Below are positions 52,797 through 62,359 of a stretch of 64,000 bases of DNA, one piece after another. Source of the DNA: DATFVJ01 sp963826515 (GTDB lineage: Bacteria > Actinomycetota > Actinomycetes > Streptosporangiales > Streptosporangiaceae); the NCBI GenBank assembly GCA_963826515.1, contig CAWGXI010000005.1, positions 431,693 to 495,692 of the forward strand. Direction: 5' to 3'. A program made the translations under genes and the position numbers. The notes below the pieces were generated by a model. The model saw nothing but the letters and a program-made list of their open reading frames with translations. It was not told the DNA's origin and ran no database searches. Within the stretch, counting starts at the first letter, position 1; the number at the start of each line of letters is the position of its first letter.

Positions 52797-54394
52797 TACT
52801 ACAGTCCGGGTTTGGTGATCTAGCGCCTGGATGATCATGATGTGCCCGGCGTGTCGCGCCGAGCACAGGACGGCCACCTCAAGATCATGTAATCGTGACA
52901 AAACAAGATCGACATGAGGTGGCCGCCGGGGTCATGTTAGGCGACCGGGCCTGGCTGCGGAAGCTGCTGGCGGAGTTGTGTGCGCTGATCGGCCCGGTGT
53001 TCGCCCAGGCCAGGTCGCGTCTGGCAGCGTTCGCGTATGTGGCGGCGTTGCTGGAGGTGGCTGGTGACCGGAAATCGTGCTGGCAGCTGGGCGAGCAGGC
53101 CGGGCATGCCACGCCGCGGCGGATGCAGGCGCTGCTGGCGGAGTACGCCTGGGACTGGCGGGCGGTGCTGGAGCGGCTGCAGCGGTTCATCCTCGCGCAC
53201 CTGGCTGACTCTGACGCGATCTTGGTGCTCGATGAGACCGCGGAGCTGAAGAAGGGCACGATGACCGTCGGGGTCGCCCGCCAGCACGCCGGCATCACCG
53301 GCCAGATCGAGAACTGCCAGACGGTCGTGTTCCTGGCGTATGCGACCGGCCGCGCGCACACGCTGTCCGGCTTCCGCCTCTACCTGCCGAAACAGTGGTG
53401 CGAGAACACGGCGCGGCGCGGCCGCGCGCAGGTCCCCGAAGACGTGGCGTTCGCGACCAAGACCGAGCAGGGCACCGAAATGATCACCGAGGCGGTCACA
53501 GCGCGAGTGCCGTTCGGGTGGGTCGCCGGCGACGAGGTGTATGGCCGCAGCTCGAAGCTCCGGGCTGCCTGCGAGGACGCGGGGAAGGGCTACGTCTTCG
53601 CGGTCCCGGTCGACTTCAAGGTCACCACCCCGACTCCCGGCGGCCGCAAAGCCGCCGTCGCCGTACTGGCCAGGCTCGTGCCCGCGGCGGCGTGGGAGAC
53701 CCGCTCCTGCGGGCGGGGCTGCAAAGGCCACCGCGACTATGAATGGGCGCTGGTCGCGACCAGGTCACCCCGCCACTGGCTGCTGATCCGCCGCAAGATC
53801 TCCGACTCCGCTGACCTGGCGTTCTTCTACGCTTATGCCCCCGGGCCGGTGTCCGTGTCCATTCTGGTCAAGGTCGCCGGCAAACGCTGGCCAGTAGAGG
53901 AGTGCTTTCAGCAAGGCAAGGGGCAGACCGGACTTGACCAGCACCAGCTGCGCCTCTGGCCGTCGTTTCACCGGCACACCGTGCTGTCGATGTGCGCCCT
54001 CGCGCTGCTCGCCGTCGCGACCGCCCGCCGCCCGGCCACCCTGCGCCCTGGGCCCCTCCCGAACCGGGCACCAGCACCGGTACCACTGACCAGCCAGAAC
54101 ACTGGCGCGACACCGGCCAGCTCCCCGCCGGCCCCGACGACAAACCACCCCGCGACATCGGCCTGATCCGCATGACCGTGCCCGAAGCGCGCAGGCTGCT
54201 CACCCCGCTCGCGAAGCCCGCGCACCAGGCAACCGAAACTTTCCGCTGCGCCTGGAGCATCTGGCGAAGACGTCACCAGGCACGCGCCCGATGGCACCAT
54301 TACCAGGCGCAACTCCGGGCCGCCGCAACCTAGCCAGCAAGATCAGGACCGAGCGGCCGTCCCCTGAGGGGGAAGGAAAACCCGGACTGTAGTA
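52797..54394 (+). mobile_element. IS701-type insertion sequence (1598 bp)
   Basis: The ends TACTACAGTCCGGGTTT and AAACCCGGACTGTAGTA are perfect inverted repeats, flanked by CAGG at 52793-52796 and 54395-54398. A four-base duplication fits IS701. The transposase inside is frameshifted near its 3' end. Confidence 0.85.
52895..54333 (+). pseudogene. IS701 family transposase, C-terminal frameshift
   Basis: The DDE core is intact in the first frame: VLDETAELKKGTMTVGVARQ, GWVAGDEVYGRSSKLRAACE and WPVEECFQQGKGQTGLDQHQ. The expected C-terminus (IRMTVPEARRLLTPL, then SIWRRRHQARARWHHY) is in another frame and ends at 54333. The switch is near 54040-54060 in a C-rich run. The first frame alone stops at 54166. 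The start is GTG 52895 or ATG 52934. TGAGGTGGCC at 52915-52924 pairs with 52872-52881, masking initiation. Confidence 0.8.
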
Positions 54395-54576
54395 CAGGGC
54401 TGGTTGAACCGCTTCGCTCATCTTTGTCGTACTTGTGTCGACGGTGCAGCAGTAGATGTCCAGAAGGCAGCAGTAGATGCCCAGAAGGAGGCCGGCAACC
54501 GGCGACGACCCTCAGCCAGGGCGCAGCCAGGCCACCTCGGTGCTCCAGCCGGGCAGGAACAAGGGAGTGATCAGCC

Positions 54577-54822
54577 ATGAAGCCCGACCGCTCGTGGCCC
54601 GAACCCCCAACCGGCTGGCCATGCCGGCCCGAGAACGGCGACGCAGATGCGCAGCGCTGGCAAGAGAGCCTGGGCGTGGGTGACCTCGCCGGGCCGGCCG
54701 TCGGCGGTGGCGCTGGAGATGGGCTCGCCGGCAACCCGCAGTTGCGCCACGCCGACCCCCGCGAACCAGGTAAGCAGCCCAGGCTGATGCACGGATACGC
54801 CGGGCGTGGGCGCAAACGATGA
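54577..54822 (+). CDS. Small hypothetical protein coupled to ATP-binding protein
   Basis: The 81-residue open frame starts at ATG 54577 with GGGAGTGATC upstream. Its stop overlaps the ATG of the next gene as ATGA (54819-54822), the main evidence for a real gene. The protein is hydrophilic and Pro/Gly-rich (WPEPPTGWPCRPENGDADAQ) with no known family. Short proteins upstream of ATP-binding regulators are common in actinomycetes. Confidence 0.45.
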   Translation: MKPDRSWPEPPTGWPCRPENGDADAQRWQESLGVGDLAGPAVGGGAGDGLAGNPQLRHADPREPGKQPRLMHGYAGRGRKR

Positions 54823-55340
54823 ATGCCAACGGCCGTGCCGCACGGCGCGATCGGCGCGCATCCGCAGCAATCAGCCGCGATGAGAGGGCCGTGACCGCGA
54901 GGACGGCGCCGTGGCGCCAATCCGCCACCTGCCGGCTGAACCGCGAACTCACCGAGGTCGGCCGGGCCCGCGAATGGGCCCGTAAAGCCCTGCCCGGTTG
55001 GGGCCTGGACCAGCACGGCGACCTCGTCGTATTGATCGTCAGCGAACTGGTTACCAACGCCATCCGCCATGGCTGCGGCGGGATCGGCATCTCACTCGCC
55101 TACACCCACGGCAACCTGTGGATCGAGGTCACGGACCAAGGCTCCGGACGACCGCGTTTGCGCAATGCCAGCCCCGAGGACACCACCGGACGCGGCCTGG
55201 CAGTGATCCAAGCCCTCACCACGCAGAACGGCGGCGAATTGGGATGCATCGACAGCACACGCGGTCCAGGCAAGACCGTCTACGCCGTCGTTCCCCTTCC
55301 CCGGGCTCGCTACGCCCGCACCGGCAGTCCTCGCAACTAG
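54819..55340 (+). CDS. ATP-binding protein, anti-sigma kinase-like (HATPase_c_2)
   Basis: The Bergerat fold is shown by the N box in LIVSELVTNAIRHG and the G1 motif in WIEVTDQGSGRP, then TTGRGLAVIQALTTQNGGEL. The 173-residue single-domain form is that of SpoIIAB/RsbW-like proteins, abundant in actinomycetes, which phosphorylate anti-sigma antagonists or bind sigma factors. The first 35 residues are basic and likely disordered. Confidence 0.87.
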   Translation: MNANGRAARRDRRASAAISRDERAVTARTAPWRQSATCRLNRELTEVGRAREWARKALPGWGLDQHGDLVVLIVSELVTNAIRHGCGGIGISLAYTHGNLWIEVTDQGSGRPRLRNASPEDTTGRGLAVIQALTTQNGGELGCIDSTRGPGKTVYAVVPLPRARYARTGSPRN

Positions 55341-55506
55341 CTAGGGCGTGTCCCGTAGATCTTGGTGGATGCGGGCGGTGCTCAAGGCGGCGATCCGGCA
55401 AGCGGAGGAGGAGCCGATAGTGGAACTATCGGCGACGACGACAACACCGCCGGTCGTCGTCTGGGCGCCGATCCGCGCCGCCAAAGATCTACGGGACACG
55501 TCCTAA
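55341..55506. mobile_element. MITE-like element, copy C (166 bp, inverted)
   Basis: Begins CTAGGGCGTGTCCCGTAGAT and ends ATCTACGGGACACGTCCTAA. The interior GGCAAGCGGAGGAGGAGCC is the reverse complement of that in copies A and B. It lies immediately after the stop of the ATP-binding protein gene. Confidence 0.8.
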
Positions 55507-55795
55507 ATCACGTCCTGGGCAGGTGCGGGCCGGAGTTGGCCCATACGTTCGAGTCTTCCGCACTGCCTTGGCTAACAACCTTGGTTAACAACCCCGGTCG
55601 ATGCATGCTGGCCGCTCACTTGCCCGCAAAAGCTTGTGCATCATGCCCACATCGTCGATCGTCACGCCCAGCACCTGTTCTGTTGGCTTTGCGCTGGAAT
55701 ACTCCAGTTCGCTGCGATGCTGCCGGCTACTGGGAGCGTAGGCGCCTGGGACTTTCCTCGTTCTCCGTCGTGATCTCCAAGCGAGGGCGTTCTGA

Positions 55796-57596
55796 CCCGA
55801 ATCCGTGAGTAGGGCGGCGACGCGCCGCAGCAGGTTCCTAAGATCGCGGCTTCCTGCTGGGATAGTAGAGCGTGACAGCGCTGGATCTTCCCGGAAAGAG
55901 AGTCATCCAGATGGTGATGACATCAGGTACGCGGGGCCGGACCCGCGGCAAGATACAGGTCGGGGCGGCAGACCCTTCGCTGACGGCGGCGGGCGGGATG
56001 CTCGCTGTCACCGAACTGTGCGGCAAGCTCGGCCTGACCGAGGCGCTCGATGAGGCGATGGGGCCGGTCAAGCAGCGCCGGCGCGGGTTCACCGGCGGTC
56101 AGGTGCTGACCGGGATGGCCGCGGCGCAGCTGGCCGGCGAGGACTTCCTGGTCGGGCTGGACCGGCTGCGCGCCGATGAGGCCGGCCAGCAGGTGACGCC
56201 GGTGCCGGGCCTGGCGTCCTCGACCGCGACCGGGCTGGCCCGCCGGTTCACGCCGGGGCACTGGCGCGGCGCCGAGGCCGGCCTGGCGCAGGCGACCGCC
56301 CGGATGGTGGGCATGCTGCCCGCCGAGCGGGCGGCTGAGCTGGCGGAAGGGCCGGTGACAATCGACATCGACGCCACCGACGTGGAGGTCTACGGGAACA
56401 AGAAACGCGGGGTGGCCTACACCTATCAGGGGCAGCGGGCCGGGCGGCCGCACGTGGCGGCCTGGGCCGAGACCGAGATCCCGCTGGCCGCCGACCTGCT
56501 GGCCGGCGACCAGGATCCGCGCTCGTCCGTGGTGGCGCTGCTGGGGCGGGCGCTGGCCGCGCTGCCGCAGGCCGTCCGGGACGGGGCGGCGGCGGCCGGG
56601 CGGAAGATCGCGCTGCGCGCGGATGCCGGGTACTTCGCCGGGGACCTCGCCCGCGCCGCCGCCAAGGCGGACATGGCGTTCGCGATCGGCGCCAAGCGGA
56701 TCACCAGCATGTGGAAGGCACTGGCCGGGATCGGCGAGGACGCCTGGCGGGACGCGACCGGCATGGATAACGCGCAGGTCGCCGTCTCCCCCTACCGGCC
56801 CGCCGAATGGCCCGGCGGCACGGTCCTGCTGATCCGCCGGGTCCGCCTGGACCCAGAGCAGGTCTCCGCCGACCCGCGGTCCCGGCGCCGCCGCACCCTG
56901 CACCCCGATCAGCGGGCGCTGCCGGTCCCGGAACTGGCGGCTGAACCCGCCATCTACGCCTACAGCTTCATCCTCACCGGCGCCGACGTGTCCACCCCGG
57001 CCAGGGCCGCAGCGTGCGAGCACTGGTACCGGCACCGCACCGCCGCCGGGAACATCTTCCGCGACAGCAAGCACGGCGCCGCGCTGCGGCACCTGCCCTC
57101 CGGCTATGAGCAGGCCAGCACCGCGTGGATGTGGGCGTCACTGATCGCAGCGGCGGTCGCCGCCTGGCTGCACCAGCTCACCGGCCTGATATCCGGCGGC
57201 GAGCTGCTGGAAGGGCACGGCACCCGCGGCGGCAAGGCGATGATCGCGACCCTGCGGCGGACACTGATCGCCACCCCCGCGCGCCCGGTCAGCCACGGCG
57301 GGCAGCTGATCATGCGCCTGGCGCCCGGCGGGCACCTGCTGCCCGCCATCCTCACCACGATCCGCGCCCTGCCAGCCCCCGGCTAACCGCAGCCAGCATC
57401 ACCCCGCGCTCACCAAGCCGGCACCGGCACCCAGACCCCAGGCCACGGCCCCCAGGCCCCGCACCAGCAGAAAGGCCCAGACCGCGAACCCGGCGCGAGT
57501 CCCGGGCCATCGTTATGTCCTCCAGCCCAGCCTGACAACTCCAAGATCATCTACAGGGCTGTGGATAACGTCCGCCGCCCTACTCGTGGATTCGGG
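55796..57596 (+). mobile_element. IS1380-type insertion sequence (1801 bp)
   Basis: Inverted repeats CCCGAATCCGTGAGTAGGGC and the complement of CCCGAATCCACGAGTAGGGC bound the element. The five-base direct repeat TCTGA is at 55791-55795 and 57597-57601. The transposase is intact. Confidence 0.92.
55872..57386 (+). CDS. IS1380 family transposase
   Basis: The 504-residue DDE enzyme has VTIDIDATDVEVYGNKKRGV (first Asp region), IALRADAGYFAGDLARAAA (second Asp) and AAGNIFRDSKHGAALRHLPS near the C-terminus (Glu/His region). The start is GTG 55872, or ATG 55911, which is behind GGAAAGAGAG. The frame is intact within intact inverted repeats, so transposition may still be possible. Confidence 0.9.
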   Translation: MTALDLPGKRVIQMVMTSGTRGRTRGKIQVGAADPSLTAAGGMLAVTELCGKLGLTEALDEAMGPVKQRRRGFTGGQVLTGMAAAQLAGEDFLVGLDRLRADEAGQQVTPVPGLASSTATGLARRFTPGHWRGAEAGLAQATARMVGMLPAERAAELAEGPVTIDIDATDVEVYGNKKRGVAYTYQGQRAGRPHVAAWAETEIPLAADLLAGDQDPRSSVVALLGRALAALPQAVRDGAAAAGRKIALRADAGYFAGDLARAAAKADMAFAIGAKRITSMWKALAGIGEDAWRDATGMDNAQVAVSPYRPAEWPGGTVLLIRRVRLDPEQVSADPRSRRRRTLHPDQRALPVPELAAEPAIYAYSFILTGADVSTPARAAACEHWYRHRTAAGNIFRDSKHGAALRHLPSGYEQASTAWMWASLIAAAVAAWLHQLTGLISGGELLEGHGTRGGKAMIATLRRTLIATPARPVSHGGQLIMRLAPGGHLLPAILTTIRALPAPG

Positions 57597-57767
57597 TCTG
57601 AAGGAGCGCGACACCTAGCAGCACCGCAAATAGGCCGATGAGGATTAAGATTAACGTGTTCATCATTACCCCTATCAGCAGTCCAAGCGTAGGGCCTGGC
57701 GGCTGTCAGTGAAAAGTCCTGCCCGTACTCCCGATAGCGCCGAGATCGTGTGCTGTAGGAGGTGACC

Positions 57768-58616
57768 ATGGCGAGCAGGGCATTGGTGCTTGGCGGCGGT
57801 GGAGTGACCGGGGTGGCATGGGAACTTGGCCTGCTTGCTGGGCTGGCGGAGCGCGGCGCCGACCTGACGCAGGCGGATCTTGTGGTCGGCACCTCGGCAG
57901 GCTCGCTAGTGGGTGCGCAGGTCACGTCCGGCGCCAGCGTGCGGGACCTGTATGCGGCGCAGCTCGCGCCGCCGGCCGGCGGGTTCGCCGCACCGCAGCT
58001 CGGCGCCTGGAACCTGCTGCGATGGGCCTGGGCGGTGGCAGGGTCACGGGATCCGGTGCAGGTTCGCGCCCGGATCGGGACCCTCGCCCTGGCCGCGAAC
58101 ACGGAGCCTGAGGCGCAGCGCAGGAAGCTAATCGAGGCGCGGGTACCGGTGCCCGAGTGGCCGCCGCAGCGGCTGCTCATCACGGCGGTGGATACCGGAT
58201 CTGGCGAGTTCGCCGTGTTCGATGCGGCCAGCGGGGCCACGCTGGTGGACGCGGTCTGCGCCAGTTGCGCGGTGCCCGGAGTGTTCCCGCCTGTCACCAT
58301 CAACGGCAGGCGCTGGATGGACGGCGGGGTCCGATCGATCGCCAACGCCGATCTGGCCGCACCGTGCGAGACGATCGTGGTACTGGCCCCGATCAGCGTC
58401 GGATTCGGTCCGATGCCGACGCTGGCCGCCCAGGTGGCCGAGCTGAGAAAGCACGCCGCCGTCGCGGTGGTGTCGCCGGACCAGCGGGCGCGGCGAGCGA
58501 TCGGGCTCAGAATGCTTGATCCGGCGCGGCGCGTGCCCGCGGCACGCGCGGGTCATGCCCAGGCCCAAGCCGTAGCCGCGAAGGTGGCAGCGGTGTGGGC
58601 CCGCGCCGCGCACTAA
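57768..58616 (+). CDS. Patatin-like phospholipase family protein
   Basis: The catalytic dyad is visible: Ser in VVGTSAGSLVGAQ and Asp in RWMDGGVRS. The oxyanion loop GGGGVTG is at residues 11-17. Bacterial members hydrolyse acyl esters of phospholipids or other lipids. No signal peptide is present. ATG 57768 is set by AGGAGGTGACC just upstream. The ISAzo13-type element was inserted four bases after its stop codon, so any downstream co-transcribed gene has been separated. Confidence 0.9.
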   Translation: MASRALVLGGGGVTGVAWELGLLAGLAERGADLTQADLVVGTSAGSLVGAQVTSGASVRDLYAAQLAPPAGGFAAPQLGAWNLLRWAWAVAGSRDPVQVRARIGTLALAANTEPEAQRRKLIEARVPVPEWPPQRLLITAVDTGSGEFAVFDAASGATLVDAVCASCAVPGVFPPVTINGRRWMDGGVRSIANADLAAPCETIVVLAPISVGFGPMPTLAAQVAELRKHAAVAVVSPDQRARRAIGLRMLDPARRVPAARAGHAQAQAVAAKVAAVWARAAH

Positions 58617-58620
58617 GCGA

Positions 58621-59919
58621 TTGCCGATAAATAACTTTGACTTCTCATGATCGGCGGGTCATGATGTGGTATGGCCGTTGCCGTGGAGATCGAGGAGTCG
58701 CTGGCGGCGAAGTTCCCGGTGCTGATGCCGCACCTGGATGAGCGGCAGCGGCGGCTGTACCTGGGTTCGGAGGCGCGCTCGCTGGGGCATGGCGGGATGG
58801 AGGCGGTGGCGCGGGCGGCCGGGGTGAGCCGGCAGATGGTGGCTGCCGGGGCGGCGGAGCTGGAAGCAGGCGGGGAGCCGCCGGGCCGGGCCCGGCGGCC
58901 GGGCGGCGGCCGCAAGCAGCTGGCCGACACCGACCCGGGGCTGCGCCCGGCGCTGCTCAGGCTGGTGGACCCCGGCTCGCGCGGAGACCCGGAGCCGCCG
59001 CTTCGGTGGACGACCAAGTCCACCCGCAACCTGGCCAGGGAGCTGACCCGGCAGGGGCACCGGTGCGGCCCGGACACGGTAGCCAAGCTGCTGAAGGAGG
59101 AGCACTTCTCGCTACAGGGCAACGCCAAGACCGCCGAGGGCTCCCGCCACCCCGGCCGGGACGCCCAGTTCCGGTACATCAATGCGCAAGCCAGGGACCA
59201 CCTGGACGCCGGCCAGCCGGTGATCAGCGTGCACGCCAAGAAGAAAGTAAACGTCGGCAGCTTCAAGAACGGCGGGCGGGAATGGCGGCCCAGGGGCAGT
59301 CCCGAGCGGGTCAACGTCTACGACTTCAAGGACAAGGACCTGGGCAAGGTGACGCCCTACGGCGTCTACGACGTGGCAGCGGGCGCCGGGTGGGTGCCGG
59401 TGGGCACCGACCACGATACCGCCGCGTTCGCGGTCCAGACGATCCGCATCTGGTGGCAGAAGGCCGGCCAGCCAGCCTACCCCGGCGCGACGCGGCTGCT
59501 GATCTGCGCCGACGGCGGCGGCTCCAACGGCTACCGCACCCGGCTGTGGAAGACCGAGCTGGCGGCGCTGGCCGCCAAGACCGGCCTGGAGATCACCGTC
59601 TGCCACTTCCCGCCCGGCACCTCCAAGTGGAACAAGATTGAGCACCGGTTGTTCTCCCACATCTCGATGAACTGGCGCGGCCGGCCGCTGACCAGCCACG
59701 AGGTCATCGTGCAGACGATAGCGGCCACCACGACGCGCGCCGGGCCGACCGTCAGCGCCGAGCCCGGCTCCTCCGCCTACCCCAAAGGCATCAAGATCTC
59801 AGACCGCCAGATGAAGGACCTGGAACGGCGAGTTCTCCGACGCCACCAGTTCCACGGCGAGTGGAACTACGACCTGATCCCTGCCCGCAGTCCATGATTC
59901 AGCGTGTTATTTATCGGCA
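58621..59919 (+). mobile_element. ISAzo13-type insertion sequence (1299 bp)
   Basis: TGCCGATAAATAAC at the left and GTTATTTATCGGCA at the right are perfect inverted repeats of 14 bp. GCGA at 58617-58620 and 59920-59923 is the likely target duplication. The element separates the patatin and DinB genes. Confidence 0.82.
58671..59897 (+). CDS. ISAzo13 family transposase
   Basis: The 408-residue protein has an N-terminal HTH region (RAAGVSRQMVAAGAAELEAG), then VISVHAKKKVNVGSFKNGGR, LLICADGGGSNGYRTRLWKT (second Asp), and FPPGTSKWNKIEHRLFSHIS (Glu in NKIEHR). These match ISAzo13 transposases, relatives of IS630. The frame is intact. Confidence 0.9.
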   Translation: MAVAVEIEESLAAKFPVLMPHLDERQRRLYLGSEARSLGHGGMEAVARAAGVSRQMVAAGAAELEAGGEPPGRARRPGGGRKQLADTDPGLRPALLRLVDPGSRGDPEPPLRWTTKSTRNLARELTRQGHRCGPDTVAKLLKEEHFSLQGNAKTAEGSRHPGRDAQFRYINAQARDHLDAGQPVISVHAKKKVNVGSFKNGGREWRPRGSPERVNVYDFKDKDLGKVTPYGVYDVAAGAGWVPVGTDHDTAAFAVQTIRIWWQKAGQPAYPGATRLLICADGGGSNGYRTRLWKTELAALAAKTGLEITVCHFPPGTSKWNKIEHRLFSHISMNWRGRPLTSHEVIVQTIAATTTRAGPTVSAEPGSSAYPKGIKISDRQMKDLERRVLRRHQFHGEWNYDLIPARSP

Positions 59920-59937
59920 GCGACTAAGGTGCTGGCT

Positions 59938-60481
59938 GTGCAGGTAACTTCTCCGCAGGACCCGCCCGTCTTCGGTGAGCTCGGCGAGCCCGGTGCCCAG
60001 GTCTGCGATCTGCCCGAACTGCTCGTGGGCTACCTGGACTGGTACCGCGGCACAGCGCTGCGCAAGATCGCTGGTTTGTCGGATACGCAGCTGCGGACAA
60101 CGGTAGAGCCGTTGGGCTGGTCACCGCTGGGCATGATCAAGCACCTCGGCTGGGTGGAACGGCGATGGATGCGCTGGGGGTTTGCGGCCGAAGACGTGCC
60201 TGCCCGCCTTCCCGGCGGTGAGCGGGCTGAGTGGGGTGTACCTGAGGCCGAGCCCACCAGCACCATCGTGTCGGCCTACCTGGACGAGGCCGCGCGGTCG
60301 CGGGCCCTCGGCAGCCGGGGTGGGCCTGAGCCAGCCGGCCGCGATAGGAGGCCGATTCAAAAGCCCCGGGCAAGCGCCCTCCCTCGGCCGGATCCTGTTC
60401 CATCTCCTTCAGGAGTACGCACGCCGCGTTGGCCACCTCGACATAGCGCGCGAGCTCATCGATGGCCAGACCGGTGAGTAG
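59938..60481 (+). pseudogene. DinB family protein, frameshifted
   Basis: A DinB/DUF664-type four-helix protein: ELLVGYLDWYRGTALRKIAG, then PLGWSPLGMIKHLGWVERRW with metal-binding His, in the first frame. The C-terminal RILFHLLQEYARRVGHLDIA with the remaining His residues is in another frame, ending at 60481. The switch is near 60295-60325 (gggccctcggcagccggggtggg). Family members are metal-dependent thiol transferases in mycothiol/bacillithiol metabolism. GTG 59938 is the chosen start. Confidence 0.75.
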
Positions 60482-60631
60482 AGAGCACCGAGGGAGCACG
60501 AACAAGGGCCCTATCGCACTCGTGAAAACGCCCCAGAGGTACTACCGTTCGGGTCACAACGGCCGTTCGGCACGGGGGCGGCCAGGCTGCACCGACTGCA
60601 TATAGGTCTTAGCCATACAGAGGTCTTCGCC

Positions 60632-62344
60632 ATGGAAGTGCCAATTACTCCGCTCGAATTCGCCCGCCGCACCCGCCGTCTGCACGGCCAGCGGGAGGCG
60701 GTCGTCGACGGCGATCTGCGGCTGACCTATGCGCAGTTCTTCGACCGCTGCGACCGGTGGGCGTCTGCGCTCGCGGGAATGGGCGTCGAGGCCGGGGACC
60801 GGGTCGCCACGATAGCGCCCAACACGCACGCACAGCTTGAGTCCTTCTACGCGGTACCGCAGGCCGGCGCCGTGCTCGTGCCGATCAACTACCGGCTCAC
60901 CGCGGACGACTTCGTCTACATCGTGAACCACTCAGGTGCCACTGTGGTCTGCGCGCACAGCGATTACCTGGAGACCTTGGACGGCGTGCGCGACCAGATG
61001 CCGCAGGTGCGCCACTTCGTGGCATTCGAAGGCGCGCGGGACCGCGGAGACGCCGGGGACCGCGGAGACGCCGGGGACCGCGGGCACGCCGGGGACCGCG
61101 GGCACGCCGGGGACCGCGGGGACGCCGGGGACCGCGGAGACGCCGGGGACCGGGACGGCCGATACGACCCGGAGGGCCCGGAGGGCTGGATTGACTACGA
61201 AGCGTCCATCGCCGCCGTGTCCCCGGATTTCGAGCGACCCGAGATCGACGAGCGAGACCTGCTCACGATCAACTACACCAGCGGCACCACCGCCCGCCCC
61301 AAGGGCGTTATGATCACCCACCGCAACGCGGCGATCAACGTGATAGGCACGCTGCTGCACCTGCCGATCGCCGTCGGCGAACCCTACTTGTGGACGCTCC
61401 CCATGTTCCACGCGAACGGATGGACCTACACCTGGGCGGTGACTGCCGCCGCAGGAAGGCACATCTGCCTGCGTAAGGTGGATCCGGCGGTGGTGTTCGG
61501 GCTCATCCGCGACGAGCACATCAGCTTGCTTTGTGCCGCGCCCACGGTGCTGATCTCGCTGGCGAACGCCGCACCGCAAGCACGCGGCGACGTACCCGCA
61601 GGAGTGCATGTGGTGACGGCTGGGGCGGCGCCCGCGGCGGCCACGATCGAGCGGCTGGAAGGGGAATTCGGCTGGCAGGTCACCCAGGTGTACGGGCTCA
61701 CAGAGACGGCACCGTTCATCACCGTCTGCGCGCCGCTGCCTGAGCACGATGAGCTCACGCGCGCAGACCTCGCCGTGGTCAAGGCGCGACAGGGGGTGGA
61801 ACTGCTCACCTCGGGCGAATTGCGGGTTGTCGACGAGAAAGGGAACGAGGTCGCCGCCGACGGGCAGAGCATGGGCGAGATAGTGGTGCGCGGGAACGTC
61901 GTCATGGACGGCTACTACCGCGACCCCAAGGAAACCGAACGGGTGATGGGCGCCGGGTGGTTCCACACGGGGGACGCGGCGGTGGTCCACGCCGACGGTT
62001 ACGTGGAGATCCGCGACCGGATCAAGGACGTGATCATCAGCGGCGGCGAGAACATCTCCTCGGTCGAGGTGGAAGGCGTGCTGCTGCGCCACCCCGCCGT
62101 CGCGGAGGCCGCGATCGTGGGATTCCCGCACGACAAGTGGGGCGAGACGCCGCATGCATTCGTGGTGCTGCGCGACGGCGAGCAGGCCAGCGAGGAAGAG
62201 ATCATCGCATTCGCCCGTGACCGGATGGCGGGCTTCAAGGCACCGCGCGAGGTGAGCTTCGTGGGCGAGCTGCCGAAGACGGCGACAGGCAAGATCCAGA
62301 AATATGTGCTGCGCTCGGGCGCCCCGAACCTCGCGCCCCAGTAG
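60632..62344 (+). CDS. Acyl-CoA synthetase / AMP-dependent ligase
   Basis: The 570-residue enzyme activates a carboxylic acid to acyl-AMP and then acyl-CoA. Motifs in order: P-loop-like INYTSGTTARPKGVMITH, A5 VYGLTETAPF, A7 GWFHTGDAAVV, A8 RIKDVIISGGENISSVEVEG, and the catalytic Lys in LPKTATGKIQKYVLR. It resembles medium-chain fatty acid ligases. An 18-bp tandem array encodes GDRGDA repeats at residues 137-172, an insertion absent from the family core and probably a surface loop. The amidohydrolase starts 15 bp downstream. Confidence 0.92.
   Translation: MEVPITPLEFARRTRRLHGQREAVVDGDLRLTYAQFFDRCDRWASALAGMGVEAGDRVATIAPNTHAQLESFYAVPQAGAVLVPINYRLTADDFVYIVNHSGATVVCAHSDYLETLDGVRDQMPQVRHFVAFEGARDRGDAGDRGDAGDRGHAGDRGHAGDRGDAGDRGDAGDRDGRYDPEGPEGWIDYEASIAAVSPDFERPEIDERDLLTINYTSGTTARPKGVMITHRNAAINVIGTLLHLPIAVGEPYLWTLPMFHANGWTYTWAVTAAAGRHICLRKVDPAVVFGLIRDEHISLLCAAPTVLISLANAAPQARGDVPAGVHVVTAGAAPAAATIERLEGEFGWQVTQVYGLTETAPFITVCAPLPEHDELTRADLAVVKARQGVELLTSGELRVVDEKGNEVAADGQSMGEIVVRGNVVMDGYYRDPKETERVMGAGWFHTGDAAVVHADGYVEIRDRIKDVIISGGENISSVEVEGVLLRHPAVAEAAIVGFPHDKWGETPHAFVVLRDGEQASEEEIIAFARDRMAGFKAPREVSFVGELPKTATGKIQKYVLRSGAPNLAPQ
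61040..61147 (+). repeat. Six tandem copies of an 18-bp unit inside the ligase gene
   Basis: The unit GACCGCGGAGACGCCGGG is repeated six times with GA/GC variants, coding for GDRGDA or GDRGHA. The length keeps the frame, so copy number could vary without breaking the enzyme. Confidence 0.93.
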
Positions 62345-62359
62345 GCACGGTATCGCCAG

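Larger units (their letters stand above)
55585..57666 (-). pseudogene. Small membrane protein gene interrupted by the IS1380-type element
   Basis: On the reverse strand, ATG 57666 (after GGGGT) opens with a hydrophobic helix, MNTLILILIGLFAVLLGVAL. The IS ends the frame after 27 codons. If the element and one TCTGA copy are removed, the frame continues without a stop for 276 bases (91 residues) to TAA at 55585-55587, with a basic stretch (WRSRRRTRK) right after the helix. TTA codons and lower GC make it unusual for the window. No family is recognised. Confidence 0.45.

Noticed and set aside
52895..54333. Programmed frameshift in the IS701-type transposase
   Set aside because: IS701 transposases are normally one continuous frame and there is no slippery A/T-rich motif at the break, so decay or a base error is more likely.
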